From an uncultured Clostridia bacterium (lineage in GTDB: Bacteria > Bacillota > Clostridia > Christensenellales > Borkfalkiaceae), in NCBI GenBank assembly GCA_944376295.1, contig CALWCE010000004.1:62001-126000 (forward strand): a DNA stretch of 64,000 nt, read 5' to 3'. Below the pieces are notes generated by a model, which was not told the origin of the DNA, searched no databases, and saw only the letters and a list, made by a program, of their open reading frames with translations. How positions within the stretch are numbered: position 1 is the first letter of the stretch; every line of letters begins with the position of its first letter. The position numbers and the translations under genes are program-made. This document shows, in pieces, positions 40,997-49,992 of the stretch.

Positions 40997-42325
40997 ATGC
41001 AGGCAAAACACCAATCTTTTGCGCGGGGAAGCCCATACTCCGACTACCGCGTCAGGCTGAGCTGCATCTTCATGGGACTGGGGCAGCTCTTCTGCCGCCA
41101 ATTCGTAAAAGGCGCGCTTTTACTGCTCTTTGAGATCGGATTTATCCTCTTCCTCGTCTTTCAGGGCGTCGAAAACATCATCGGGCTCTTCACGCTCGGC
41201 ACGACGGAGGGCGTTCCCATCATGGGCATCGAGGGAGACAACTCCGTCTCCATGCTCGCATGGGGCATCACGACGCTCTTTCTCATCGCTTTCTTCGTCC
41301 TCGCCTACCATGCGAACGTCAAGGACGTCATCTTCACCGTGCGGGAGATCGGGCGGGGCAACCGCGTGCGCAATTTCCGCGAGAGCTGCAAGACGCTCCT
41401 CAATCAGAAGTTCTATGTGCTGACGCTCGCCCTGCCGCTCGCTTTCGTGTGCATCTTCAACGTGATGCCCATCGTGTTCACGGCGCTCGTCGCCTTTACC
41501 GACTACGGCGGCGAGATCGTGCCGCCCAAACTCGTGAGCTGGACGGGCTTTCAGAGCTTCCGCGTCATCTTCACGATGAGCGAATACATCGGCACGATGG
41601 GCAAGATCCTCGTCTGGAACGTCTTGTGGGCGTTCGGCTCGACCTTCCTCGTCTATTTCGGCGGGCTGGGGCTGGCGCTTCTATACAACGCGAAGTGCCT
41701 CAAATTCAAGCGGTTCTGGCGCGTCTTCCCCATGCTTGCCTACGCCATCCCGAGCTTCATCACCCTGACGGGCTTCTGCTTCATGTTCTGCGACAGCGGG
41801 CCCATCGTGGGGCAGCTCAAGGCGCTCGGCTGGGTCAAAGAGACGTTCACCATCATCTCGTACGACTCCAAATGGTCGCTCCGCCTTCTTGGCTTTTTCT
41901 GCTGCGCGTGGATCGGCGTCCCCTCCGTCATGTTCCTTGCGACAGGCATCCTCTCCAACGCGAGCAAGGATATGTACGAAGCGGCGCGGCTGGACGGCGC
42001 GAACGCGTTCCAGCAGTTCCTCTATCTGACGCTCCCCTTCGTGCTGTTCGCGACGACGCCCGTCATCATCAGCACCTTCATCAACCAGTTCAACAACTTC
42101 TCCATCTTCTACTTCCTGCGGCCCGAGACGGTGTACGCGCCCGGCTACTTCAACGCCAACAGTTCCGATCTTCTCATCAACTGGATGTATAACCTGACAG
42201 TGGAAAACGGGCTGTATTCGCTGGGATCGGCTTTGAGCCTCATCCTGTTCGCGTTCATGGCGCTCTTCTCGCTCGTCGCGTACGTCACCTCGCCCGCCTA
42301 TAAAAAGGAGGACACCTACCGATGA
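40997..42325 (+). CDS. ABC sugar permease, MalF-like (cassette A)
   Basis: 442 residues with about eight membrane segments, including two extra N-terminal ones before the core. The EAA loop EAARLDGANAFQQFLYLTLP (about 325-345) contacts the ATPase, which is not encoded here; a shared MsmX-type ATPase elsewhere is expected. GGAGG before ATG 40997; stop overlaps the next start. Confidence 0.93.
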   Translation: MQAKHQSFARGSPYSDYRVRLSCIFMGLGQLFCRQFVKGALLLLFEIGFILFLVFQGVENIIGLFTLGTTEGVPIMGIEGDNSVSMLAWGITTLFLIAFFVLAYHANVKDVIFTVREIGRGNRVRNFRESCKTLLNQKFYVLTLALPLAFVCIFNVMPIVFTALVAFTDYGGEIVPPKLVSWTGFQSFRVIFTMSEYIGTMGKILVWNVLWAFGSTFLVYFGGLGLALLYNAKCLKFKRFWRVFPMLAYAIPSFITLTGFCFMFCDSGPIVGQLKALGWVKETFTIISYDSKWSLRLLGFFCCAWIGVPSVMFLATGILSNASKDMYEAARLDGANAFQQFLYLTLPFVLFATTPVIISTFINQFNNFSIFYFLRPETVYAPGYFNANSSDLLINWMYNLTVENGLYSLGSALSLILFAFMALFSLVAYVTSPAYKKEDTYR

Positions 42326-43164
42326 AACGCACATTATTCCGCCCCGAACGGGCTTTGAAAACGGCGCTCGTCTATCTCCTCGTCCTTCTTGTGAGCTTTC
42401 TCTTCGCCTTCCCCTGTATCTGGCTGGTGCTTTCGGCGTTCAACGCGGAAGGAGATCTTCTGACGCTCGAGGGCTTCTTCCCCGAACGTTACAGCTTCGA
42501 TACCTTCCGCCGCCTCTTCACCGAGACCAACAAGTACGACTATCCGCGGTGGTTCGGCAACACCTTCTTCGTGGCGGCGGTGAGCTGCGTCATTTCGACC
42601 TTCCTCGTCATCGCGGTCGCCTACACCATCTCCCGCTACCGATTCAAGAGCCGGAAGGCGCTCATGAAGGCGACGCTCATTTTGGGCATCTTTCCCAACT
42701 TCATGAACATGACGGCGCTCTTCGTCATCATGACGCAACTGCACCTCATCAACAATCTATGGGGGCTCGTCCTTTTATACAGCAGCGGCTCGGCGATGGG
42801 ATTTTTAGTGCAGAAGGGATTTTTCGATACCATCCCCGGCACCATCTACGACGCCGCCACGCTGGACGGCGCGAGCGATTTCCGCGTCTTTGTCTCCATC
42901 ACGCTGCCTCTTTCCAAGCCGATGATCGTCTACACGGCGCTCACCGCCTTCGTGTGGCCGTGGGCGGACTTCATGCTCCCGAGCATGCTGCTCGTCGACA
43001 AGTCATCCTGGACGGTCGCCGTCGGGCTCAATTCGCTCGACGACAGCGAATTTTCCGTCTTCGCGGCGGGCTCCATGTTCGTGGCGGTGCCCATCATCGC
43101 GCTGTATGTGGCGCTCTCCAAATACCTCATCGAGGGCGGCTCGGCAGGCGCCGTCAAAGAATAA
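42322..43164 (+). CDS. ABC sugar permease, MalG-like (cassette A)
   Basis: 280 residues, six membrane segments, EAA loop YDAATLDGASDFRVFVSITL (about 173-192), and the C-terminus GGSAGAVKE common to MalG homologues. Coupled to the MalF gene by a 4-base overlap. Last gene of the cassette. Confidence 0.94.
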   Translation: MKRTLFRPERALKTALVYLLVLLVSFLFAFPCIWLVLSAFNAEGDLLTLEGFFPERYSFDTFRRLFTETNKYDYPRWFGNTFFVAAVSCVISTFLVIAVAYTISRYRFKSRKALMKATLILGIFPNFMNMTALFVIMTQLHLINNLWGLVLLYSSGSAMGFLVQKGFFDTIPGTIYDAATLDGASDFRVFVSITLPLSKPMIVYTALTAFVWPWADFMLPSMLLVDKSSWTVAVGLNSLDDSEFSVFAAGSMFVAVPIIALYVALSKYLIEGGSAGAVKE

Positions 43165-43410
43165 GTTCTTTCTCCGCACACGGCGGGGCGTTCTTTCCCC
43201 CCTTCGCTCCGCCGCGTGCAAATTTCATAAGGAAGGCGCTTTGGCGGCTCCCCGCCTTCGCGCCGCCAAAACCATTTTACACAAAAGGCTGCCTTTCGAT
43301 CGGGCAGCCTTTTTCATACTATTTAAGAAGAAAAATCTTTCCCGCCCGATCGACAGGGCGGGAAAACTCATCTATACTATAAACTGAGCCGAAAAGGCAA
43401 GCACGGACAA
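43165..43410 (+). repeat. Conserved non-coding tail of cassette A
   Basis: Roughly nine in ten bases match the tail after cassette B (60383-60630), more than the coding regions do. Contains the terminator below and, on the plus strand, TCGACA (43350-43355), 17 bp, TATACT: a possible promoter facing the tRNA-Leu-type terminator. Confidence 0.8.
43283..43315 (+). terminator. Terminator of cassette A
   Basis: AAAAGGCTGCC/GGGCAGCCTTTT with loop tttcgatc, then T. Confidence 0.93.
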
Positions 43411-44906
43411 AAAAACAAAGATGAGAGAACGCTTTCGTCCTCCCATCTTTGTGGTGCCCCGCGTGAAAACAAAGTTGAACTTTCGAGTTCCGCAAGGCTT
43501 ATTGTTTCTTCCTTACCGTTGGCGTTGTATATAATTTTTAAGTGGTCGTCGTAAAGGTAAATTGCGTTGATAAATGTATCTATTATCTTGCGCTTACCTT
43601 CCTGCGTGGTTATGTCTATCTTGCGGAAGTTTGAGAGAGCCATTTTGAAATGGTCTTGCGAGAATATCGGAGCTTTTAGCTGTTCTTTGGCAATCGCGTC
43701 GCTTATCTCGCGCTTCTCCTTTTCCAGCCCGTCAAGTCGTTTCAACAATGTTTCCGTCGCATAGCCCTTCTGCACGGCGTTGACGATATTTTCTATCTCT
43801 TTTTCCTTTTGTTTTATCTGTTCCTGCAATTTTGGAAGAATAGTACTTTCCGTATACTGCAACTCGTACAGCTTTGCCGAAAGCCTTTCAATAATGTCGT
43901 CGTCTTTTAGGAATTCCATAGTCTTATAGACAATAAAATCTTCCAACTTTGTTTTACTGACAGGCTTCTTTTCACATTGGTGCTTCTTCTGCCGAACACA
44001 GGCGTAATAGCGATAGACGATTCCTTTTGTACCGCTTGTACCTGCCTGCGCAACCATCATTGCTCCGCATCTCCCACAGAAAAGTTTTGTAGTAAGCAGA
44101 TAATCTTGATCTGCCGTATGCCTTGCAGGTGCCTTTGAGCTCTTAGCTAATTCCAACTGTACTGCATTGAACAACTCTTTCGAAACGAGCTGCGGCACGC
44201 TGTTCTCTATCACCACTCCCATGTGGTGATACTCTCCGATATAAACTCTGTTAGAGAGCATATAGCGGATTGCATTGTATCTCAGAGCCTTACCATTTGA
44301 GCGAGTTACTTTGCGCTCGTCCATTATGCGATTGATTTCCTTTACCGTCTTGCCGTCATTACACAACTTAAAAATTTCCTGAACGACGGGCGCGGCTTGC
44401 GGGTCAATATCAAGCTTGCGCTCATTATTTATCACATAGCCGAACGGAACGTTGCCTCCATTCCACAAACCTTTTAAAGCATTCTCTTTCATCCCGCGCG
44501 TTACCTTTTCGGCAAGCTCAGCTGAATAGTATACTGCCATGCCTTCCAGAACGCTCTCCAGCAGTATGCCCTCGGAGCCTTCGGCAATCGTCTCCTTTGC
44601 AGAGATGACCTTTACCCCATTTTTGCGCAACAGTGCTTTATAGTGCGCGCTATCATAGCGGTTACGGGAAAACCTGTCCAACTTCCAGACGATAATACAG
44701 TCGAAAGCGTGTTTGTAACTGTCCTTAATCATTCGCTGAAATTCTGGGCGATGGTCTGTCTTTGCCGAAAACGCGCGGTCTATGTAGTTGCCGATGACCT
44801 GAATATCGTTATAGGTCGCATACTCCATACATTCGCGAAGTTGCCCCTCAATAGATGCTTCCGTCTGATTGTCGCTTGAATAGCGGGCATAAATTACGGC
44901 TCTCAT
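43377..44906 (-). CDS. Serine recombinase (integrase) of the mobile element
   Basis: 509 residues. N-terminal resolvase domain with the catalytic Ser in YARYSSDNQ (about residues 9-10), VWKLDRFSRNRYDS, then a recombinase domain, a zinc ribbon (CGRCGAM...CVRQKKHQC) and a coiled coil (about 370-420). Performs integration and excision. The last roughly 27 residues (after SRGAP) are encoded by host DNA beyond the TGGTGCC junction, including the tRNA-Leu terminator; in the circular form the C-terminus would differ. Start ATG 44906 overlaps the stop of the XRE gene. Confidence 0.93.
   Translation of the reverse strand: MRAVIYARYSSDNQTEASIEGQLRECMEYATYNDIQVIGNYIDRAFSAKTDHRPEFQRMIKDSYKHAFDCIIVWKLDRFSRNRYDSAHYKALLRKNGVKVISAKETIAEGSEGILLESVLEGMAVYYSAELAEKVTRGMKENALKGLWNGGNVPFGYVINNERKLDIDPQAAPVVQEIFKLCNDGKTVKEINRIMDERKVTRSNGKALRYNAIRYMLSNRVYIGEYHHMGVVIENSVPQLVSKELFNAVQLELAKSSKAPARHTADQDYLLTTKLFCGRCGAMMVAQAGTSGTKGIVYRYYACVRQKKHQCEKKPVSKTKLEDFIVYKTMEFLKDDDIIERLSAKLYELQYTESTILPKLQEQIKQKEKEIENIVNAVQKGYATETLLKRLDGLEKEKREISDAIAKEQLKAPIFSQDHFKMALSNFRKIDITTQEGKRKIIDTFINAIYLYDDHLKIIYNANGKEETISLAELESSTLFSRGAPQRWEDESVLSSLFFCPCLPFRLSL
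43411..43451 (-). terminator. tRNA-Leu-type terminator, copy 2
   Basis: CAAAGATGAGAG/CTCCCATCTTTG hairpin with A7 (T7 on minus). The tRNA-Leu sequence that should follow is displaced to 50433 by the inserted element; part of it is translated as the recombinase C-terminus. Confidence 0.85.
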
Positions 44907-45268
44907 TATTTCTGTTCCTCCCGTAAGAGTTTAAGCACAGCTTCTTTAAGTTTGGCATTGGCAGGAGATTTGGGGTCAAAACACATCTCCACAAACTGCT
45001 GCATCTTCTCGTCATCGAAAGCTTTGGGGTTATAGTCGTACAGCTTGCCCTGCGGCTTGTCCGTACGTCCGAAAATGTAGTCGAGCGACACATCAAAATA
45101 ATCGGCGTATCGAATCAATGCGGAATAAGGAGGAAATGAGGTCTTACTTTCATAACGAAAGATCGCCGTCTGTTCTAGTTCAAGTTTTACCGCTAATTTT
45201 GCCTGAGATAATTTAACGCTTTCACGCAGAGCCTTTAATCTTTCAGCCACAATGCCAGATTCTTTCAT
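44906..45268 (-). CDS. XRE-family regulator of the mobile element
   Basis: 120 residues; HTH at about 8-65 (ERLKALRESVKLSQAKLAVKLELEQTAIFRYESKTSFP in segments). Its stop overlaps the recombinase start, so it likely controls integrase expression. Promoter TTGACA (45325-45320), 17 bp, TAAAAT (45302-45297). Confidence 0.9.
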   Translation of the reverse strand: MKESGIVAERLKALRESVKLSQAKLAVKLELEQTAIFRYESKTSFPPYSALIRYADYFDVSLDYIFGRTDKPQGKLYDYNPKAFDDEKMQQFVEMCFDPKSPANAKLKEAVLKLLREEQK

Positions 45269-45296
45269 CGGTAGTTCCCTTTTGTGTTATGCTTAT

Positions 45297-45325
45297 ATTT
45301 TACATAAAAAATGCATTATTGTCAA
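45297..45325 (-). promoter_or_regulatory. Promoter of the XRE-recombinase operon
   Basis: TTGACA, 17 bp, TAAAAT on the minus strand. Confidence 0.85.
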
Positions 45326-45399
45326 TTTGAATTTTACAGTATATTCCCACAATTTTCACCATGCCTCTATCTTATAGCCTTTAAGAATGAAAATTTTGC

Positions 45400-45441
45400 T
45401 TGACATAAATAGTACTATATAGTATTATATTAGTACCATAT
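45400..45441 (+). promoter_or_regulatory. Radical-SAM operon promoter with three AGTAnnATAT iterons
   Basis: TTGACA (45400-45405), 17 bp, TATTAT (45423-45428). AGTACTATAT, AGTATTATAT and AGTACCATAT (45411, 45421, 45432) overlap the spacer and -10, likely sites for the operon's MarR regulator. Confidence 0.8.
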
Positions 45442-45469
45442 GGAACTTAATTAATTTAAGGAGATTATT

Positions 45470-45973
45470 ATGAACCAAATTAAAATTGCACAGGCTCCCG
45501 TTTACACCTCGCCTAATCCCATGACTTTTATCTGCTCAAAAAAAGCAAACGGAAAGACAAATATGGCAACGCTTGCATTTTGGACATATGCCTCAACCAA
45601 CCCCGGAAAGGTTGTATTTTCGCTGAACAAGGGCGCGTACACGCTTGAATTGCTTGCAAAGAACAATGAAGTCGTTATCGCCGTTCCCGGCGCGGAACTT
45701 GCAGGAGCACTGATTGCCTGCGGCACCTCTTCCGGAAGAGACACCGACAAGGTTGAGAAATTCAACATTGCAATGCAGAAGCTTGACGGAACAGAAATTT
45801 GTGTCCCCGAATTAACGCGCCTTGCCATAGTTGCAAAGGTCAACTCGACCGTTGACGCCGACGACCATATCCTGCACATATGCGACGTAACAACAGTATA
45901 TGCAGACGATAGCGTCGAGGCGGTTTTCGGTTGGAATGGATACGCAGAGCTTGCTCCCGCGCAGAAAAAGTGA
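45470..45973 (+). CDS. Flavin reductase-like FMN-binding protein
   Basis: 167 residues with the split-barrel flavin reductase layout (MTFICSKKANGKTNMATLAFW, NPGKVVFSLNKGAYT, CGTSSGRDTDKVEKF). Probably binds FMN and supplies electrons or repairs flavins for the two radical SAM enzymes downstream. AAGGAG precedes ATG 45470. First gene of the operon. Confidence 0.85.
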   Translation: MNQIKIAQAPVYTSPNPMTFICSKKANGKTNMATLAFWTYASTNPGKVVFSLNKGAYTLELLAKNNEVVIAVPGAELAGALIACGTSSGRDTDKVEKFNIAMQKLDGTEICVPELTRLAIVAKVNSTVDADDHILHICDVTTVYADDSVEAVFGWNGYAELAPAQKK

Positions 45974-45974
45974 T

Positions 45975-46640
45975 ATGATAACCTGCATAAAGGACAAAAT
46001 AAAAAATTTAAACATCGTCATCGGATGCCCGATAGGGTGCAGATACTGCTACGCAAGAAATAATTGCCGCAGATTTCATATCACAGACGACTTTAATAAG
46101 CCCGAGTTTTTTGAAAGCAAACTTCGGCTCTTTGACAGCAAAGAACCGAAGATCTTTCTGCTTACAGGCATGAGCGACCTTGCCTACTGGCAACCCGACT
46201 GGACGGAAAAAGTTTTTGAAAAGGCTGCGGCCACGCCTAAAAATACCTATCTGTTTCTGACAAAACGTCCCGAACGATTGCACATTCAGACCGACCTTGA
46301 TAACCTGTGGTTCGGCGTGACTGTCACCTGCGCTGCGGAAAAAAATCGCATAGAAATTTTAAAGAGCAATGTCAGGGCAAAGCACTATCACGCCACGTTC
46401 GAGCCGCTCTCCGATGAAGTTGGCGAAGTGGATTTTACGGGAATTGAGTGGGTGGTACTGGGCACCGAAACGGGCAACTGCAAGGGCAAGACACCTTCTC
46501 AAAAGTCGTGGATTAATGGACTTGCTTCGCAAGCACTGGCAAACAATATACCCGTTTTTATGAAGGAGGATTTATTTTTCGCTGGAATTATTCCCGAAAG
46601 TCAGATGATACAGAAATTTCCCAAGGAGTTTAATCTATGA
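45975..46640 (+). CDS. Radical SAM protein, DUF5131/Gp37-like (mobile pair member)
   Basis: 221 residues. Iron-sulfur cluster motif CPIGCRYCYARNNC (C-x3-C-x2-C, about residues 18-25) followed by KIFLLTGMSDLAYW. Such proteins occur on phages and mobile elements and are annotated by databases as one half of a radical SAM mobile pair; the reaction is unknown. One base separates it from the flavin reductase stop. Its stop overlaps the MarR start (ATGA). Confidence 0.88.
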   Translation: MITCIKDKIKNLNIVIGCPIGCRYCYARNNCRRFHITDDFNKPEFFESKLRLFDSKEPKIFLLTGMSDLAYWQPDWTEKVFEKAAATPKNTYLFLTKRPERLHIQTDLDNLWFGVTVTCAAEKNRIEILKSNVRAKHYHATFEPLSDEVGEVDFTGIEWVVLGTETGNCKGKTPSQKSWINGLASQALANNIPVFMKEDLFFAGIIPESQMIQKFPKEFNL

Positions 46641-47068
46641 ACGCAAGGCAAGGCGGATTTTTAATTTCCAAAATAAAAAATATAGGCGGACGTAAGTTTG
46701 ATAAGATCCTTCAAGAGAAGAATATCGACGCATTCAACGGCGCGCAGGGCAAAATACTCTATGTTTTATGGCAGAACGGCAAAATGACTGCGACCGAAAT
46801 TTCTAAAAAGAGCGGGCTTGCCAAGACTACCCTCTCCGCCATGCTGACGCGAATGGACGAGCAGGGACTGATTGCCATGGAGGAAAGCTTAACGGATAAG
46901 CGCAGTGTTTGCATATCGCTTACAGAGAAGGCCGCCGCGCTCAAAGAGGAATACGATGCAGTCACGCGCGAGATAGAGGACATTTATTATAAAGGCTTTA
47001 CCGACAGCGAAGTTGAGCAGTTTGAAAATTACTTAAAGAGAATACTTGCAAATCTGGGAGACAAATGA
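46637..47068 (+). CDS. MarR-family regulator
   Basis: 143 residues; winged helix with KMTATEISKKSGLAKTTLSAMLTRMDEQGLI and the wing ESLTDKRSVCISLTEKA. Placed inside the radical SAM operon, so probably autoregulatory through the three iterons upstream. Coupled on both sides by overlaps. Confidence 0.92.
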   Translation: MNARQGGFLISKIKNIGGRKFDKILQEKNIDAFNGAQGKILYVLWQNGKMTATEISKKSGLAKTTLSAMLTRMDEQGLIAMEESLTDKRSVCISLTEKAAALKEEYDAVTREIEDIYYKGFTDSEVEQFENYLKRILANLGDK

Positions 47069-47952
47069 TGGACGACATTAAAATTACGTATATAAAAGTA
47101 AAAACAGTGCTTACAAAATCCAACCTCCCCATCGCGGGGTATTCGGTTAATCCCTATGTCGGCTGTACACACGCCTGCAAATATTGCTATGCCTGCTTTA
47201 TGAAAAGGTTCACGGAACACGACGAACCGTGGGGAACATTTCTCGACGTAAAACAGTGGGACAGGATAAAAAATCCTCAAAAATATACTGGACAAACGAT
47301 GATCGTAGGTTCTGTAACGGACGGATACAACCCTCAGGAGGAAATATTCTGCCGGACACGCGCCTTTCTGGAAGAAATGCAGGGCAGCGGAATAAACCTT
47401 ATAATCACGACAAAGTCAGACCTTGTATTGCGTGACCTCGACCTCATAAAGACCTTCCCTTCTCCACTCATAAGCTGGTCAATAAACACGCTCGACGAAA
47501 ACTTCAAAAACGATATGGATAGAGCCGTTTCGATTGAGCGCAGAATTGCGGCTATGAAAAAGTGCCACGAAGAGGGTATACGCACAACCTGCTTTATATC
47601 TCCCATCTTTCCGGGAATAACGCAAGTGTTTGAAATAATCGAGCAAATAAAGGACTTCTGCGACTATATCTGGCTGGAAAACCATAATCTGCGCGGCAAC
47701 TTCAAAACTCAGATAATGGAATATATAGACAAAAAATATACCGACTTACTGCCGCTCTATCAGCAGATTTATAATAAAAACGACATGACATATTGGCGGA
47801 TTTTAGACAGAAAAGTGACGGAATACGCCGAGACGAATGGTTTTATGTATGTTATCGACGAAGAGCCATTTCTTCGTAACCCAACTGGCAAGCCAATTAT
47901 TATTAATTACTTCTACCACTCTCAGATAAAGCAGTCTGCAAAAAAGAAGTAA
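47065..47952 (+). CDS. Radical SAM protein, SplB-like (mobile pair member)
   Basis: 295 residues. Cluster motif CTHACKYCYACFMKRF (C-x3-C-x2-C) near residue 34, followed by GSVTDGYNPQEE and a TIM-barrel layout like SPL-type radical SAM proteins. Partner of the DUF5131-like protein. Last gene of the operon. Confidence 0.9.
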   Translation: MMDDIKITYIKVKTVLTKSNLPIAGYSVNPYVGCTHACKYCYACFMKRFTEHDEPWGTFLDVKQWDRIKNPQKYTGQTMIVGSVTDGYNPQEEIFCRTRAFLEEMQGSGINLIITTKSDLVLRDLDLIKTFPSPLISWSINTLDENFKNDMDRAVSIERRIAAMKKCHEEGIRTTCFISPIFPGITQVFEIIEQIKDFCDYIWLENHNLRGNFKTQIMEYIDKKYTDLLPLYQQIYNKNDMTYWRILDRKVTEYAETNGFMYVIDEEPFLRNPTGKPIIINYFYHSQIKQSAKKK

Positions 47953-48071
47953 AGTCTGTATTGCAGTATAGTGTAATTACGCTTACTTGAATAATCGTCA
48001 CTATTCAAAGCAAAAAATATTTGCATAATAGATTATGTTATGGAATAATACAAACATATGTTTATATTCTC

Positions 48072-48134
48072 TTGACAAAACGAAACGATTATGATATAAT
48101 GCGAGAGTACAGGCGGATATGTTGCCTGTGCTCT
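48072..48134 (+). promoter_or_regulatory. Promoter and 5' hairpin of the relaxase leader
   Basis: TTGACA (48072-48077), 17 bp, TATAAT (48095-48100). GAGTACAGGC/GCCTGTGCTC followed by TTTT lies at the start point, a possible early attenuator. A 66-codon open frame (48119-48319) begins in it but has no clear ribosome site. Confidence 0.75.
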
Positions 48135-48276
48135 TTTGCTGTACATTCAAGTACAGGTACTCCTCTTTCACGAGAGAGTTTAGCGCAGATATGACTGCGC
48201 CGCAGAGCGCACTGCTCTGCAAGGTTTTCAGCGCGAAACGCGCTGCGCCCGAGCCGTCTGAAAGACGCGCCATAAT

Positions 48277-48540
48277 GGGGTTTTGTAAGCGTACATTTTT
48301 TTTACTTAAACCCCGTTAAGTGGCTGACTTTCTTCGAGTGAAGACAGGCTTATTTTGTGTTACAGTTTTTCAAAATAAGTCGTTATCGCCTTCGTTCGGA
48401 AAAGATGTGCGATGATAGGCTTTTATTGTTGAACAATTTTTTAGCAACTAAGCCTAAAACATCTCGCATTTTGAGACGTGCCTTGATGGGCTTTTTTAGT
48501 GTACAAATTTTTAGATAACCGAGGCAAAACAAAAGTAAAT
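48277..48540 (+). repeat. Four tandem units of about 70 bp in the relaxase leader
   Basis: Units begin at about 48277, 48347, 48418 and 48488 with GGGGTTTT, GGCTTATT, GGCTTTTA and GGGCTTTT, each followed by a GTACA/GTTACA/GAACA box and a T tract, and each preceded by a small hairpin. No gene is supported between 47953 and 48930 apart from this structured leader. Confidence 0.7.
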
Positions 48541-48847
48541 AAACCGAAAATTACATAGAATGGCTAACCACCATAGAGCTTACAGCTAAATAAGGTTTTA
48601 AGTCGGTGATCGCGTTACAAGCATCAGCGACTTTTTTGCGTTCTTTTTTAGACAATCAAGCCTATGATTTTGCTCGTGGGTAATGATAAAAAATCAACAA
48701 ATCAGGAGGTGAAAAATGAACAAGCAAACGACAATCGGACCGCCATAAATCAGGCAAGCAAACGGAAATTACAAAGCACTCAAAAGTCTTATTTCGGCAA
48801 GCAAATGTGAAGTGCGTTATTGATACTTCTTCCACTTCGTGGGTTCG

Positions 48848-48867
48848 AAGTATAGCTCACTATACTT
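48848..48867 (+). other. oriT-like inverted repeat of MobV type
   Basis: AAGTATAG-CTCA-CTATACTT, closely resembling the pMV158-type origin of transfer repeat, directly upstream of the relaxase gene. Confidence 0.7.
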
Positions 48868-48931
48868 TGCAAGCGAAGTACCGTTCGCTCTGCCGAGGGC
48901 TTTTAATCAAAAAAACAAGGAGGACAATGAA

Positions 48932-49933
48932 ATAAGCTATTTGGTTTGTCACATGGAAAAATATCACAAGACGGACATTGCACCCGTCGAACAGGAGAAC
49001 GAGCGAGATGAAAACTATCCTGCCAACAATCCGCAGATAGACTGCGCTCGCACCCGAAACAATTACAATGTCATTAAGCGACAATGCTCCTACACTCAGC
49101 ACATCAACAAAAGGATAGCGGAACTCGACTTGCCTACGAAAGTACGCAAGGACGCAGTTCTGATGTGTTCGTTTGTCGTGGGGTCAGACAGAGAGTTCTT
49201 CAAAAGTCTGTCAGCGCGTGAACAGGAAAAATTCTTTGCAGATTGCACCCGCTTCTTTACGGACAGATATGGCGAAGAAAATATTATTTCCGCCGTAGTC
49301 CACGTAGACGAGACCACGCCGCACCTGCACCTGAACTTAATCCCGATTGAAGAAGGCAGACTCTGTGCCAAGCAACTGTTTGACCGCAAAGCGCTGCAAA
49401 CCTTGCAGACAGACTTTCATTCTGTGGTGGGTAAGAAATGGAACTTGCAACGCGGCAAGGAAGGCAGTACAGCTAAGCACCTTGACACAATATCGTACAA
49501 GGTCAAAAAGATGAAAGACGAAGCTGTAGCTGCCGTGTTGCAGGCATCGGAAGCCAAAAAACGAAAAGAAGCCGCAGAGCAAAGCCAAGCCCACGCGGAA
49601 CAAGTCACGTATGAGCTTGAAGAAAACGTTGCGCAGGAATACAACTCAGGAAAACGTAAGCCGAACAAGAAAGACGTACCTGCACTTGCCGCTGACAACG
49701 CACGGCTCAGACAAGAGCTTGAATACAGCATTAAAGACCAGCACGACGTCTTTCAGCTCTATCAAAAGACCGAGCGAGAGAGGCTGTCGCTCCAAGAGGA
49801 CGCCAAGACTTTGAGAGAGCTACGAGAGCAAGCGCCGGACAAACTTCGGGAAGCATTGGCAACTGCCGAGCAACGTAAGGCAGTAAAGCGCTCTACTCCC
49901 TTCAAAGGTTCGGGAACTGGATGGAGCAAATAA
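48932..49933 (+). CDS. mobV: MobV/Pre-type relaxase
   Basis: About 334 residues from the likely start. NERDENYPANNPQIDCARTRNNYN and VVHVDETTPHLHLNLIPI (HxDExxPHxH) are MobV hallmarks; the C-terminal third is a coiled coil (about 220-310). Nicks oriT for mobilization. AAGGAGG (48917-48923) is ideally placed for codon 48932, but this codon is ATA where relatives have ATG (reading xSYLVCHMEKYH); the next in-frame ATG is 48953 without a ribosome site. The frame is open further upstream but through oriT. Confidence 0.85.
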   Translation: MSYLVCHMEKYHKTDIAPVEQENERDENYPANNPQIDCARTRNNYNVIKRQCSYTQHINKRIAELDLPTKVRKDAVLMCSFVVGSDREFFKSLSAREQEKFFADCTRFFTDRYGEENIISAVVHVDETTPHLHLNLIPIEEGRLCAKQLFDRKALQTLQTDFHSVVGKKWNLQRGKEGSTAKHLDTISYKVKKMKDEAVAAVLQASEAKKRKEAAEQSQAHAEQVTYELEENVAQEYNSGKRKPNKKDVPALAADNARLRQELEYSIKDQHDVFQLYQKTERERLSLQEDAKTLRELREQAPDKLREALATAEQRKAVKRSTPFKGSGTGWSK

Positions 49934-49992
49934 AACTGAATAAGCGCTAATAAGGAGGAAAACGTATCGAACAGAATACATAACTACGGGGA

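Noticed and set aside
43165..43376. A gene in the cassette tail
   Set aside because: No open frame with a ribosome site; conserved sequence is hairpins and promoter-like DNA.
48119..48319. 66-codon leader peptide before the relaxase
   Set aside because: No convincing ribosome site and it runs through the structured repeats; left as a possibility only.
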